A stretch of 64,000 nucleotides of DNA from Neorhodopirellula lusitana (GTDB taxonomy: Bacteria; Planctomycetota; Planctomycetia; Pirellulales; Pirellulaceae), in contig NZ_FXUG01000003.1 in NCBI RefSeq assembly GCF_900182915.1, positions 1 to 64,000 of the forward strand. Direction: 5' to 3'. Shown piece by piece: positions 47,254 through 56,465 of this stretch. Numbering within the stretch: the stretch's first letter is position 1; each line of letters opens with the position of its first letter. The position numbers and the translations under genes were made by a program. The notes under the pieces were generated by a model that worked only from the letters and a program-made list of their open reading frames with translations, did not search any database and was not told the DNA's origin.

Positions 47254-47271
47254 CAATCCAATGAACGAGTT

Positions 47272-48591
47272 TCACGAAGCGTCGCGAGACAGCAACGCGT
47301 ACTTCTTCTTGCCACGGCGAAGCACGACAACGCTTCGCCCAGCAAAATCGTCGCCCTTGATCCGCTGTTGCTCGTCGGTGACGCGAACGTTGTTCAGGTA
47401 GACACTGCCTTCCTTCACGCTTCGGCGAGCTTCTCCGCCGCTCTTGCACAGCCCAACAGCCTGCAACGCTTCGACAATCCAAAACCCGTCGCCGGCCAAC
47501 TGATCCGCAGCGACTTCACTGCTAGGAACGTCCGCAAAAATCTCGCGAAGCTGAGCATCCGGCGTGTCGCCGAGTTCGCCACCAAACAAAATCTTGGACG
47601 CACGCTGCGCCGACTCGATACCAGCCTGCCCGTGCACCAATTCGGTCATCCATTCCGCCAGTCGTTTCTGGGCAGCACGTTGACCGGGGGAATTCGCGGT
47701 CGATTCCGCTAATTCGTCGTATTCCGCTTTATCGATTTCGGTCAGGTACGCGATGCACCGCATCACATCATCATCGGCCACGTTGATCCAGTACTGGTAG
47801 AACGCGTAGGGGCTCGTCCGCTCCGGATCCAGCCAAATCGCACCGCGTTCGGTTTTCCCCATCTTGCGACCGTCACTGGTCGTCAGCAGCGGAGCCGTGA
47901 ACCCAAACAACTGCTTGCCCAACATCCGCCGGCCCAAATCGATTCCAGCGGTGATATTGCCCCACTGATCGCTGCCGCCGCCTTGGATCAGGCAGCCATG
48001 CTCGCGGGCCAGATGCACGAAGTCGTACGCCTGCAACAGCATGTAACTGAACTCGGTGTAGCTCAGCCCCGCTTCGCTGTTAAGCCGGCTACGGACCGAC
48101 TCCTTGCCCATCATCCCGCCAACCGGGAAGTTCTTGCCGACGTCTCGAAGGAACTCGAGGTACGAGTAATTCTTCATCCAGTCGAAGTTATTTAGCAACA
48201 ACGCCCCGTTGTCGCCCTGGAATCCATCCTCGCCATCAAAATCCAGGAAGCTCCGCATCTGAGCCGCGATGCCGGCAACGTTTTCCTCCAACTGCTCCGC
48301 GGTTTGAAGGTTTCGCTCCTCGCTTTTACCACTGGGGTCACCAATCATGCCGGTCGCCCCGCCAACCAATGCAATCGGCCGGTGGCCCGCACGTTGGAAG
48401 CGGCGCAGCATCATCAACTGCATCAATCCGCCGACGTGCAAACTCGACGCCGTGGGATCGAACCCGATATAAATCGTTTGGCACCCGGAGGCGAGGCTTT
48501 TCGCCAAACTCTCTTCATCAGTCGTCTGGTGCAGCAGCCCGCGCCAGCGGAGTTCGTCGAGAAAGTTTTCGGTCGATTCAGCTTGAGTCAT
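47272..48591 (-). CDS. tyrS: tyrosyl-tRNA synthetase
   Basis: This 439-residue class I synthetase has the HIGH-like motif in FDPTASSLHVGGL, a KMSKS variant KMGKT, and tyrosine-binding segments (YIGFDPTA, SDQWGNITAG). A C-terminal S4 RNA-binding domain (EARRSVKEGSVYLNNVRV) follows. GTG at 48594 is possible, but ATG at 48591 is preferred. The ATG overlaps the ispD TGA by one base, so the two genes are translationally coupled. Confidence 0.97.
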   Translation of the reverse strand: MTQAESTENFLDELRWRGLLHQTTDEESLAKSLASGCQTIYIGFDPTASSLHVGGLMQLMMLRRFQRAGHRPIALVGGATGMIGDPSGKSEERNLQTAEQLEENVAGIAAQMRSFLDFDGEDGFQGDNGALLLNNFDWMKNYSYLEFLRDVGKNFPVGGMMGKESVRSRLNSEAGLSYTEFSYMLLQAYDFVHLAREHGCLIQGGGSDQWGNITAGIDLGRRMLGKQLFGFTAPLLTTSDGRKMGKTERGAIWLDPERTSPYAFYQYWINVADDDVMRCIAYLTEIDKAEYDELAESTANSPGQRAAQKRLAEWMTELVHGQAGIESAQRASKILFGGELGDTPDAQLREIFADVPSSEVAADQLAGDGFWIVEALQAVGLCKSGGEARRSVKEGSVYLNNVRVTDEQQRIKGDDFAGRSVVVLRRGKKKYALLSRDAS

Positions 48592-49487
48592 CACAGTTGC
48601 TTCGGATCGGAATAAATTTGCTTCAAAGCCTCCGCTATGCGGAGATCTTCGGGGTAAGTGATTTTGAGATTATCGGCGGCACCATTGACCAACGCGACCG
48701 GGTGCCCCAGTCGTTCGATCGCCTGGGCGTCATCAGTCACCGGCCGGCCTCGATGCCGGGCATAAGCCTGATGCATCCAGTCCAAACGGAAAACCTGGGG
48801 TGTCTGCGCTTCCCACATGCCTTCTCGGCTAACCGTCTGGCAACCAAGATTATCAGGAAGCTCCCGCTTCAAGGTTCCTGTCACTCGGTGAGCCAAAATC
48901 GCCGCACCGGTCTCCGCAGCCTTTTCAAAGACTGCGGTCAGTTCCGCATCCCGGATCAACGGACGAGCCGCATCATGCACCGCAACGAACTTCAAACTGG
49001 CATTTGCCATCTCACACGCCGACTCGCCAGCCTGGCCACCTGCCACCTGATCCGAGGCGGAATCGGAAACCTGATGGCTCGAAAACGCTTGGTCCAAGGC
49101 CGCCTGAACGGTATCGCTACGCTCGGCCCCGCCGATAACAAATCGCACTCGACCGGGCTTCGACAGGAAGCGGGTCTCCTCGACAAACCGATCAAGATCA
49201 CTGGCCGAAACAGCAACCAGAACCTGATCCACCTCCGGCCGATCGCTCAATCGCTGCACACAGTGCGTCCAAAGTGGCTTGCCATCCAAGATTGCGAATA
49301 GCTTGTTGGCTTGATCACCAAACCGGGCACCATGGCCCGCGGCAGGCACAATCACAACAACGCTGCGTTCGGGAAGCGACGAGCAAGATGCGGGGCCAGG
49401 AAGCGGAGAGCCATGCCCGGAAAGCAGATCGCGATCGGCTGAAAGCGGCGACGGGGCGTTGTTTTCGGACATATCCAGGAAGCTCAT
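48591..49487 (-). CDS. ispD: 2-C-methyl-D-erythritol 4-phosphate cytidylyltransferase
   Basis: The ~298-residue enzyme makes CDP-methylerythritol in the MEP isoprenoid pathway. The nucleotide-binding segment is VIVPAAGHGARFG, followed by KLFAILDGKPLW, VAVHDAARPLI and TDDAQAIERLGH. About 40 extra N-terminal residues (Ser/Pro-rich) precede the usual start, and a Ser/Gln/Ala-rich insert lies in the middle (SDSASDQVAGGQ). Possible starts are GTG 49493, ATG 49487 or ATG 49472; ATG 49487 is used here. It is coupled to tyrS. Confidence 0.94.
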   Translation of the reverse strand: MSFLDMSENNAPSPLSADRDLLSGHGSPLPGPASCSSLPERSVVVIVPAAGHGARFGDQANKLFAILDGKPLWTHCVQRLSDRPEVDQVLVAVSASDLDRFVEETRFLSKPGRVRFVIGGAERSDTVQAALDQAFSSHQVSDSASDQVAGGQAGESACEMANASLKFVAVHDAARPLIRDAELTAVFEKAAETGAAILAHRVTGTLKRELPDNLGCQTVSREGMWEAQTPQVFRLDWMHQAYARHRGRPVTDDAQAIERLGHPVALVNGAADNLKITYPEDLRIAEALKQIYSDPKQL

Positions 49488-49704
49488 ACCCACAAAACCG
49501 GACGAATGAGTCGCCTAAAAACGGCCTGGGGCTGCGAAACGACAAGCCGTGCATCAACGCAAAACCGCCAGTTCAAAGCCCGCATCGATCCAACCCAGAA
49601 AATCATGGGTCGCGTGCTACTTTGGCTGACGGCTAACTCATCGGGGTAAACGGTCGATCGCATTCGAAAAACGAACGCCGCTTCGACCTGAAAACCAACC
49701 GAAA

Positions 49705-49977
49705 CTAGGCAGCTTGAGCGATTTTCTTGATCGCGCCGTTCAAACGACTCTTGGTGCGTGAAGCCGCGTTCTTATGGATCACGTTCTTTGCAGCAGCTTG
49801 GTCAAGCTTGCGGCAAGCCATTTTGAACTCGTTTTTGGCTGTTTCAGCGTCGTTCGCTTCGACAGCGGCTCGGACACGCTTAACGGCAGCACGCATGGTG
49901 CTACGGGTCGCACGGTTGCGCAGACGGCGGACGTCGTTTTGACGAAGACGTTTGATCGAGCTAGCGGTATTAGGCAT
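49705..49977 (-). CDS. rpsT: 30S ribosomal protein S20
   Basis: This 90-residue basic, helical protein binds 16S rRNA. The start SSIKRLRQNDVRRLRNRATRS and later KLDQAAAKNVIHKNAASRTK with RLN are characteristic of S20. Length is normal. It is a single gene, upstream of ispD in the same direction and divergent from the cobA-hemD fusion. Confidence 0.97.
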   Translation of the reverse strand: MPNTASSIKRLRQNDVRRLRNRATRSTMRAAVKRVRAAVEANDAETAKNEFKMACRKLDQAAAKNVIHKNAASRTKSRLNGAIKKIAQAA

Positions 49978-50136
49978 TGTGGTATGGCGGCGTCAATTCG
50001 GGACGCCGGAATTCAGGGTAACGAGATTTTCGAAGCGGCGTAGTATGACGACCAGACCGGTGACTGTCCATATCTGTCGAAAACTTCCATAATCATATTG
50101 TCTCTCGTCATATTATTCACCTTTTGATCGTGTTTC

Positions 50137-51687
50137 GTGCCTAATTCCTCAAAACCACTACCTTCCTCCCATCATGGCCCGAAAGGATTTGTTGCATTGG
50201 TCGGGGCGGGGCCAGGGCATCCGGAGCTTTTGACCCTGCGTGGGCAAAGCTGGCTTTCCCGGTGCGACGTGGTTCTGTACGACGGACTTTCCAATGCTGA
50301 AATGCTCGCGCACGCTCCTCAAGCGAAGCACATTTGCGTTGGCAAACACGGGCAAAGCCGGATCTGGACCCAGCCGGAAATCATCCAAGAAACACTTCGG
50401 CATGCCCAAATGGGATGCTGCGTCGTCCGGCTGAAGGGAGGCGACCCGGCCGTTTTCGCCCGCACCAGTGAAGAAGTCGACGCCCTCGTCGCCGCTGATA
50501 TCAACTTTGAAATCGTTCCCGGCATCACCGCCGCGCTGGCCGCCGGGTCCTATGCGGGCATCCCGATCACCCACCGAGGCATCGCTTCCGCGGTCGCTCT
50601 GGTCACTGGCCACGAACAACCCGGCAAGACAAAATCGGATCTTGATTGGCCCGCACTGGCCGCCTTTCCGGGGACACTGGTGATCTACATGGGCGTCACC
50701 ACAGTCGAAACGTGGACCCACGCTTTGCTCGAAGCGGGCAAGGCACCCGACACACCCTGCGCGATCCTACGACGGTGCAGCCTGCCGGACCAACAACAAA
50801 TCCTCTGCCGATTGGACGAAATCGTCGGTCACTTGACCCCGGCCAGCCGCTTCCGACCGCCCGTGATCACCATCGTGGGCGAGGTCACCAAACTTGCCGA
50901 AACCATGGATTGGTTCACCAAACGCCCGCTGCACGGACAACACGTTTTGGTCACCCGCCCCAGCCAACAAGCCGGTGAGTTGGCTCGGCCGCTCACCGAA
51001 CTGGGAGCCTGCTCGACTGTCCAAAGCGTGATCGAGATCCAGCCCCCGGATGACTGGGCACCAATCGACCTCTTCATCGACGAACTGAACAAGACCGATA
51101 TCCTGGCCTTCGCAAGCGTCAATGCGATTCAATACTTCATGCAGCGACTCTTCGAGCGAGGGTTCGACACACGGAAGCTGGGCTCAACCAAACTGGCCGT
51201 TGTCGGTGACGCCACCGCTCGCAAACTTGCCGATTACCACCTGCATGCCGATATCATCCCGCCGGAGTTCACCGCCAAGTCACTGCTGGACACACTACAA
51301 ACGACCGAAGAACTTTCGTCCGCCCCATCCATTCGAATTGTCCGCGCCAATCGCGGCAACAACGATCTCATCGATGGCCTGAAATCCAGCGGTATCGATG
51401 TTCGCCAGGCGGCCGCCTATCAGAACGTCGACGTTGACCGGGCTGACCCAAAGATCCACGAACAACTCCGCAACGGCGAAATCGACTGGATCACCGTCAC
51501 CAGCAGTGCAACGGCCAGAAACCTGCATCGCTTGTTCGGCGAAGATCTATCCCAATGCCGACTCGCGGCGATCAGCCCCATCACTGCGGGCGTCCTGGAA
51601 GACCTGGGATACACCGTCGCAGCGGTCGCCCAAACCTACACGATGCAAGGCTTGATCGACGCAATCGTTGCCAAGGCCAGTGAATAG
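50137..51687 (+). CDS. cobA-hemD: uroporphyrinogen-III C-methyltransferase/uroporphyrinogen-III synthase fusion
   Basis: The 516-residue protein fuses two tetrapyrrole enzymes. Residues ~15-260 are the SAM-dependent methyltransferase (VALVGAGPGHPELLT, VVRLKGGDPAVFAR, PGITAALAAGSYAGIPITHR, VTGHE). Residues ~265-512 resemble HemD (GQHVLVTRPSQQAGELARPL, ASVNAIQYFMQRL, AVVGDATARKL, VTSSATARNL). Such fusions channel hydroxymethylbilane to precorrin-2 for siroheme or cobalamin. The start is GTG at 50137; no ATG suits. No hemC or hemA is near. Confidence 0.95.
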   Translation: MPNSSKPLPSSHHGPKGFVALVGAGPGHPELLTLRGQSWLSRCDVVLYDGLSNAEMLAHAPQAKHICVGKHGQSRIWTQPEIIQETLRHAQMGCCVVRLKGGDPAVFARTSEEVDALVAADINFEIVPGITAALAAGSYAGIPITHRGIASAVALVTGHEQPGKTKSDLDWPALAAFPGTLVIYMGVTTVETWTHALLEAGKAPDTPCAILRRCSLPDQQQILCRLDEIVGHLTPASRFRPPVITIVGEVTKLAETMDWFTKRPLHGQHVLVTRPSQQAGELARPLTELGACSTVQSVIEIQPPDDWAPIDLFIDELNKTDILAFASVNAIQYFMQRLFERGFDTRKLGSTKLAVVGDATARKLADYHLHADIIPPEFTAKSLLDTLQTTEELSSAPSIRIVRANRGNNDLIDGLKSSGIDVRQAAAYQNVDVDRADPKIHEQLRNGEIDWITVTSSATARNLHRLFGEDLSQCRLAAISPITAGVLEDLGYTVAAVAQTYTMQGLIDAIVAKASE

Positions 51688-51864
51688 AAACTGCACCCAA
51701 TAAAACCAGTCAGCGAATAGAAAACGAGCATGCTGGAAACGGGCAGATAGAACGCCAACACGTAGAATGAAAACCGTTGTTGTGATCCCACGCTTGCACG
51801 AACGCACCGAAACGCCCCAGACCTTCGCCTGTTTCCTAGGCATCCATTTTCCAAGGCACACCCG

Positions 51865-52188
51865 ATGACCGCTCCCAAAGACAAGATTCCCGGCACCTAC
51901 CAAAAGATGCATGAGGACTTCCCCGAATTCATGCAGGCCTATGAAGCCATGGGGCAAGCAACGCGGCAAGCCGGCCCACTGAGTGACCGAGAAGTCGCGA
52001 TGGTCAAACTCGCGATCTCCATCGGGGCCGGACTGCAAGGCGGCGCTCACTCACATTGCCGCAAGGCATTGCAGGCCGGCTGCACGCCTGAAGAATTACG
52101 CCATGTCGCGATTCTCGCCGCACCCACCATCGGCTTCCCCACCATGATGCGTGCCAAAAGCTGGGTCGAAGACGTGCTTAGCAAGTAA
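51865..52188 (+). CDS. carboxymuconolactone decarboxylase/AhpD-like protein
   Basis: The 107-residue protein fits the small all-helical CMD/AhpD family (LSDREVAMVKLAISIGAGLQ, GAHSHCRKALQAGCTPEELRHVAILA). AhpD uses a CxxC pair; here only one cysteine lies at the usual position (SHCRKA), with no partner three residues away. A canonical alkyl-hydroperoxide reductase role is therefore doubtful. It probably forms a trimer or hexamer as in the family. Function is uncertain. Confidence 0.88.
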   Translation: MTAPKDKIPGTYQKMHEDFPEFMQAYEAMGQATRQAGPLSDREVAMVKLAISIGAGLQGGAHSHCRKALQAGCTPEELRHVAILAAPTIGFPTMMRAKSWVEDVLSK

Positions 52189-52364
52189 TCGCCGAACGAA
52201 AGCCTGAACATGTCTTACCCAAGCGAGCTTCACAAAGACAAACCTGCTCGAAAGGGAACTTGCCCAGCGTCTGAAATCCCTCAACCTCGGCAGCTCATTC
52301 AACCAGGCAGCTCCTTCAGCGTCCGGGGCTCATCAAGATATGGAGCTCGCATTCAAGACAGGAC

Positions 52365-52398
52365 AAAAAAATAGGCGACACCTCAAAGGTGCCGCCTA
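52365..52398 (-). terminator. rho-independent terminator of the cyclophilin gene
   Basis: TAGGCGACACCT (52372-52383) and AGGTGCCGCCTA (52387-52398) form a 12-bp stem around CAA. Read on the minus strand the single mismatch becomes a G-U pair, and the stem is followed by a run of T (A-run 52365-52371 on the plus strand). Confidence 0.95.
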
Positions 52399-52453
52399 CC
52401 GTGATCGGTTTGCTCAGCGTTCGCAAATCACTGACATCGAACTTCTGAACAAA

Positions 52454-52487
52454 TATTTCCAAGCGTCAACTATTTCCAAGCATCAAC
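52454..52487. repeat. 17-bp near-perfect tandem duplication
   Basis: TATTTCCAAGCGTCAAC (52454-52470) and TATTTCCAAGCATCAAC (52471-52487) differ at one base. They lie between the stop codon of the minus-strand cyclophilin gene (52496) and its terminator. Confidence 0.93.
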
Positions 52488-52495
52488 GCTCAGTT

Positions 52496-53104
52496 CTACT
52501 TCAATTCACCAGCCTTGGTGATTTTGATCAATGCACGAGTGCGACCGCTGCCGCTACCGTTGGCTTCGATCCGCTTCACGACATCCATCCCCTCGATCAC
52601 GCGACCGAACACCACGTGGCGTCCGTTCAGGTGTGGGGTCGACACGGTCGTGATGAAGAACTGCGATCCGTTCGTATTCGGACCCGAGTTCGCCATACTC
52701 AGCAAACCTGGACCGGTATGAGTGAAGGTGAAATTCTCATCAGGGAATTTCATTCCGTAAATGCTTTCGCCGCCGGTACCGTTGCCTGCGGTGAAGTCAC
52801 CGCCCTGCAACATGAATTGAGGGATCACGCGGTGGAAAGCACTGCCTTCATATTTCAAAGGCACGCCAAGCTTGCCGGTACCTTTTTCACCAGTACACAA
52901 GGCTCGGAAGTTCTCTGCCGTTTTGGGGACATCCTTGCCGAACAGTCCCATCACAATTCTTCCGGCAGGCTCTTTGCCGATCGAAATGTCAAAATAAACT
53001 TTGTTGGTCACTTCGGCGCCGGCCGGATCCGCAGCGGATGCGTGTTGCGGTGCAATGCTGGCAAGCAGGGCGACAAACGTGAACAGGAAAGTGCGATAGA
53101 CCAT
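52496..53104 (-). CDS. exported peptidyl-prolyl cis-trans isomerase (cyclophilin)
   Basis: This 202-residue protein has a signal peptide ([20 protein letters not shown], cleaved near ASA) and a complete cyclophilin domain. Conserved segments are [47 protein letters not shown] and NGSQFFITT. It would help fold proteins outside the cytoplasm. The frame opens at 53152; ATG at 53104 places the signal peptide correctly. It has its own terminator. Confidence 0.95.
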   Translation of the reverse strand: MVYRTFLFTFVALLASIAPQHASAADPAGAEVTNKVYFDISIGKEPAGRIVMGLFGKDVPKTAENFRALCTGEKGTGKLGVPLKYEGSAFHRVIPQFMLQGGDFTAGNGTGGESIYGMKFPDENFTFTHTGPGLLSMANSGPNTNGSQFFITTVSTPHLNGRHVVFGRVIEGMDVVKRIEANGSGSGRTRALIKITKAGELK

Positions 53105-53509
53105 CAGTTGAGTGAACTCCGAAAGGACGGGGGAAACACGAGTAGACCGCACTCGCGGACATTTCTCGGGTCGTTAAGCGGACTATTTAAACAGAATCGG
53201 CGATCTAGCTCCAACCCAACTGGGGCAATTACACAGTTTGGGACGGATACAACAACACGCCGATACGAAAGGTATTCCAACATCGACCGCCGGCATTCCT
53301 CGCCAAAAAATCTGGCAAGGACCACAGGACTGCCGAACGTACGCAGCAACGCGGCCTTTGGATCAACCCCGGCGGAAGCGATCTGACCGCACTCACGTGC
53401 CGATAAATCCGGCCCTGTTGAACTTTTCGACCACTACGATCGAATACACCAACGAACACTGCGCGTTCCCGCCCGACTCTTTCCCACCGCTCCCCAGTTT
53501 TCTGAAGCT
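53105..53509. other. 405-bp divergent intergenic region
   Basis: It lies between the cyclophilin gene and the MoxR operon and must hold both promoters. No credible open frame, repeat or clear promoter hexamers are seen. Confidence 0.5.
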
Positions 53510-54514
53510 ATGTTCTCGGAATCCCTGCCTTCGACCGCCCCCAACGCCGACGCTGACTTAAGCCATCAAAGCGAGCCATTCCGGCGAATCGCCACCGAGA
53601 TTGGCCACGTCCTGGTCGGCCAACAACAACTGGTGCACCGGATGCTCATCGGCCTGCTGACCGGGGGCCACCTGTTGATTGAAGGGGTTCCGGGGTTGGC
53701 GAAAACGACGGCGGTGGCCAGTCTTGCGAAATCCATCCAAACCGGTTTCCAACGACTTCAGTTCACCCCTGATTTGCTTCCCGCTGACTTGATCGGAACG
53801 CAAGTCTACCGTCCCCAAGATCAATCCTTTGTCGTCCAGAAAGGTCCCATCTTTTCGAACCTGATTCTTGCCGATGAAATCAACCGGGCTCCGGCCAAAG
53901 TGCAAAGCGCGTTGCTCGAAGCGATGCAGGAACGCCAGGTCACGATCGGCGGCGAAACGTTCCCACTGGAAGAACCCTTCCTGGTGATGGCCACTCAAAA
54001 CCCAGTCGAGCAAGAGGGCACGTACGCGTTGCCCGAAGCACAAACGGATCGTTTCCTGTTGAAGGTGATCGTGGACTACCCAGACCGCGAAGAAGAACTG
54101 CAAATCCTAAGACGAATGAGCAAGACGGCTCCGAAGTTCGAAATCAGTCCCGTCACCTCGCCCGAGGAAATCATGCGAGCCCGATCGCAAGTCGACAATG
54201 TTCACTTGGATCCCAAAATCGAAGGCTACATCGTTGACCTCGTCATGGCGACGCGGCGGCCAGCGGCGTACGGACTGAACCTGGATGGCTTGATTCAATT
54301 CGGCGCGTCCCCGCGTGCTTCCATTAATCTCGCCCTGGCGGCGAAGGCCAATGCATTCCTGCAAGGCCGCGGTTACGTGCTTCCCGAAGACGTGCAAGAA
54401 CTGGCCCTCGACGTGATGCGTCACCGGGTCGCGATCACCTACGAAGCCGAAGCGGAGGAACGCACCAGCGAATCCATCATTGGCGAAATCCTGCAAGGCG
54501 TTGCGGTGCCATGA
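53510..54514 (+). CDS. MoxR-family AAA+ ATPase
   Basis: The 334-residue ATPase has Walker A GVPGLAKT (59-66) and Walker B LILADEINRAPAKVQSALLEAM, with sensor segment MATQNPVEQEGTYALPEAQ. MoxR proteins act as chaperones with vWA-domain partners. It is the first gene of an operon; its stop overlaps the DUF58 start by 4 bp (ATGA). The C-terminal lid is normal. Confidence 0.96.
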   Translation: MFSESLPSTAPNADADLSHQSEPFRRIATEIGHVLVGQQQLVHRMLIGLLTGGHLLIEGVPGLAKTTAVASLAKSIQTGFQRLQFTPDLLPADLIGTQVYRPQDQSFVVQKGPIFSNLILADEINRAPAKVQSALLEAMQERQVTIGGETFPLEEPFLVMATQNPVEQEGTYALPEAQTDRFLLKVIVDYPDREEELQILRRMSKTAPKFEISPVTSPEEIMRARSQVDNVHLDPKIEGYIVDLVMATRRPAAYGLNLDGLIQFGASPRASINLALAAKANAFLQGRGYVLPEDVQELALDVMRHRVAITYEAEAEERTSESIIGEILQGVAVP

Positions 54515-55428
54515 TTTTCCGGCAACGTCATCCCGAGCCGCCAACCGACGACCGCACGCCCACCGAAATCCTGAAACGGATCCGCAAGATCCAGCTGCGC
54601 ACGTCCCACCGCGTGGACGAACTGCTGGTAGGTAGCTGGCATTCGGCATTCAAAGGTCGCGGCATCGAATTCGAGGAAGTTCGCCCCTATCAAGTCGGTG
54701 ACGATGTCCGGGCGATTGACTGGAACGTGACCGCGCGCGCCAACGCCCCCTTCGTCAAACTCTTTCGTGAAGAACGCGAACTTGCTGTGATGATGCTGGT
54801 CGACGTTTCACGATCGATCGACTTCGGGACCCAACACCAATCCAAACGCGACTTGGCAATCGAAGTGGCCGCGACACTGGCAATGTCCGCGATCAAAAAC
54901 AACGATCGTGTCGGACTAACCATGTTCACCGACCAAATCGAAAAGCACGTCCCGCCACGTAAGGGTTCCCGGCATGTGTTGCGACTGATCCGCGAACTGC
55001 TCTATCACACCCCGCAAGGCACACGCACCGATCCGGTCGCGCTGCTCGATCATGTCAATCACACCAACCATCGCCGGAGCGTGATCTTTTGGCTGGGTGA
55101 CTTCGCCATCCAGGATCCCGATCGACGAGTTGAAAAAGCCATGCGAGTGTTCGGCCGAAAGCACGATGTCGTGCCAGTCGTCTTGATGGACCAACGAGAA
55201 CAAACGATGCCCAACGTTGGGTTGGTGCGACTGTGTGACAACGAAACCGGCAGCGAAACAACCATCGACACCTCCAGCGGTCGCGTCCGGCGTCACTTCG
55301 AACAATTGGCGTCACGCCGATCCGAACAACGCGACAAGTTGTTCGCCCGCCTGAAATGGAAACCGCTAGTCGTGCACACCGGTGAAGACATCTCCAAACC
55401 ATTGCACCGCTATTTCGATCAACGATGA
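54511..55428 (+). CDS. DUF58 domain protein
   Basis: The 305-residue protein has the DUF58 hallmarks KGRGIEFEEVRPYQVGDDVR and AIDWNVTARANAPFVKLFRE, followed by a vWA-like portion with MMLVDVSRSIDFG. It is the usual partner of MoxR. No membrane segments are seen, so it is probably cytoplasmic. It overlaps genes on both sides by 4 bp. Confidence 0.95.
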   Translation: MIFRQRHPEPPTDDRTPTEILKRIRKIQLRTSHRVDELLVGSWHSAFKGRGIEFEEVRPYQVGDDVRAIDWNVTARANAPFVKLFREERELAVMMLVDVSRSIDFGTQHQSKRDLAIEVAATLAMSAIKNNDRVGLTMFTDQIEKHVPPRKGSRHVLRLIRELLYHTPQGTRTDPVALLDHVNHTNHRRSVIFWLGDFAIQDPDRRVEKAMRVFGRKHDVVPVVLMDQREQTMPNVGLVRLCDNETGSETTIDTSSGRVRRHFEQLASRRSEQRDKLFARLKWKPLVVHTGEDISKPLHRYFDQR

Positions 55429-56465
55429 CACTGCGCACACTCCCTTTCGTGTTCGCATACTTGACGAGCACCCTGATTGCCTCGGCCACGTTGGTGGCGC
55501 AACCCGTGCCTGCGCCAAAACCGCCTAACTCGGCGGCAGTCACGATCGGCGAAACGGTACGTGCGAGTGCATCCAAAAGCACGGTTCAAATCGCTGAACC
55601 GTTCACGATCCGCCTGGAAGCCACCGTGGCCCCAGGCAGCGTTGTCGAGTTCGCCCAATACGCCACCGAATCGTCCTTCGACTCTGAATCCAACCCCGCA
55701 CTGGGAGTGTTCGATGTCCTGTCGGTGCAGACCGCTACCGACCTACCATCCGACGATCCTGACTCACCGCTGCGAATTTGGTCACAAACACTTTCACTCG
55801 AATCACTCCAAGTCGGCCACCATTCGATCCCGGCCATTCGCGTCACTGTTCGCAAAGGCGACCTTTCACGCACACTGACCACCAAACCGATTCCGATTGA
55901 AGTGCAAAGCGTCCTGCAAGGCGATGATGAACCTCTGCGGAAAATTGCAGACCCCATCGATCCCGATACCGAAACCTCCATCTCGACCAGCGGGCTCCAT
56001 TGGACTTGGTGGGTATTGATCGGGATCGCGGTTATCAGCATCGCAGCACTGGCCCGATTTTGGCAACAACGACGCAACACCCCGCTGCGATGGTGCCGAA
56101 CCGAACTGGCAAAACTGGAAGAGACTTCCAACCTAGAATCACCACTCAATCAAATCGCCGTGCTCCGTGAGATCTTGCGAACAAGCGTTTCGATTGACCG
56201 TGGTGTATTCACTCAATCACCGTCCACTCGACAATTGATCGACGCCTGCCAAGGGATCGCCGAGCACTTGGTGTTTGCTAACTGCGAAAGAGTTTTGAAA
56301 TACGCCGACCAGTGCAAGTTCGCTGGCAATCGATCCTCATCGGACAACGCTTCGTCAGCCAACCTTCCCACGCCGTCGAGTCTCGAAAAGCAGCTCGCCG
56401 ACGCGATCGCCGAAACGCACTCGTTGCTGGATCATCTTGGAGGCCGTCAGCGGAAAGATGCCTGA
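55425..56465 (+). CDS. BatD-like membrane protein of the Bat operon
   Basis: The 346-residue protein has a signal peptide (MTLRTLPFVFAYLTSTLIAS), then a beta-rich exported domain (TVQIAEPFTIRLEATVAPGS). One transmembrane helix near 191-213 (WTWWVLIGIAVISIAAL) and a cytoplasmic helical part follow. The layout is like BatD or DUF4381 proteins of MoxR/Bat operons; the family call is by position and topology rather than strong motifs. It overlaps the previous gene by 4 bp and the next by 8 bp. Confidence 0.78.
   Translation: MTLRTLPFVFAYLTSTLIASATLVAQPVPAPKPPNSAAVTIGETVRASASKSTVQIAEPFTIRLEATVAPGSVVEFAQYATESSFDSESNPALGVFDVLSVQTATDLPSDDPDSPLRIWSQTLSLESLQVGHHSIPAIRVTVRKGDLSRTLTTKPIPIEVQSVLQGDDEPLRKIADPIDPDTETSISTSGLHWTWWVLIGIAVISIAALARFWQQRRNTPLRWCRTELAKLEETSNLESPLNQIAVLREILRTSVSIDRGVFTQSPSTRQLIDACQGIAEHLVFANCERVLKYADQCKFAGNRSSSDNASSANLPTPSSLEKQLADAIAETHSLLDHLGGRQRKDA

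Larger units (their letters stand above)
52189..52495. other. 307-bp convergent spacer
   Basis: It contains no gene. It holds the terminator for the cyclophilin gene and a 17-bp near-tandem duplication between that terminator and the stop codon. Confidence 0.6.
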
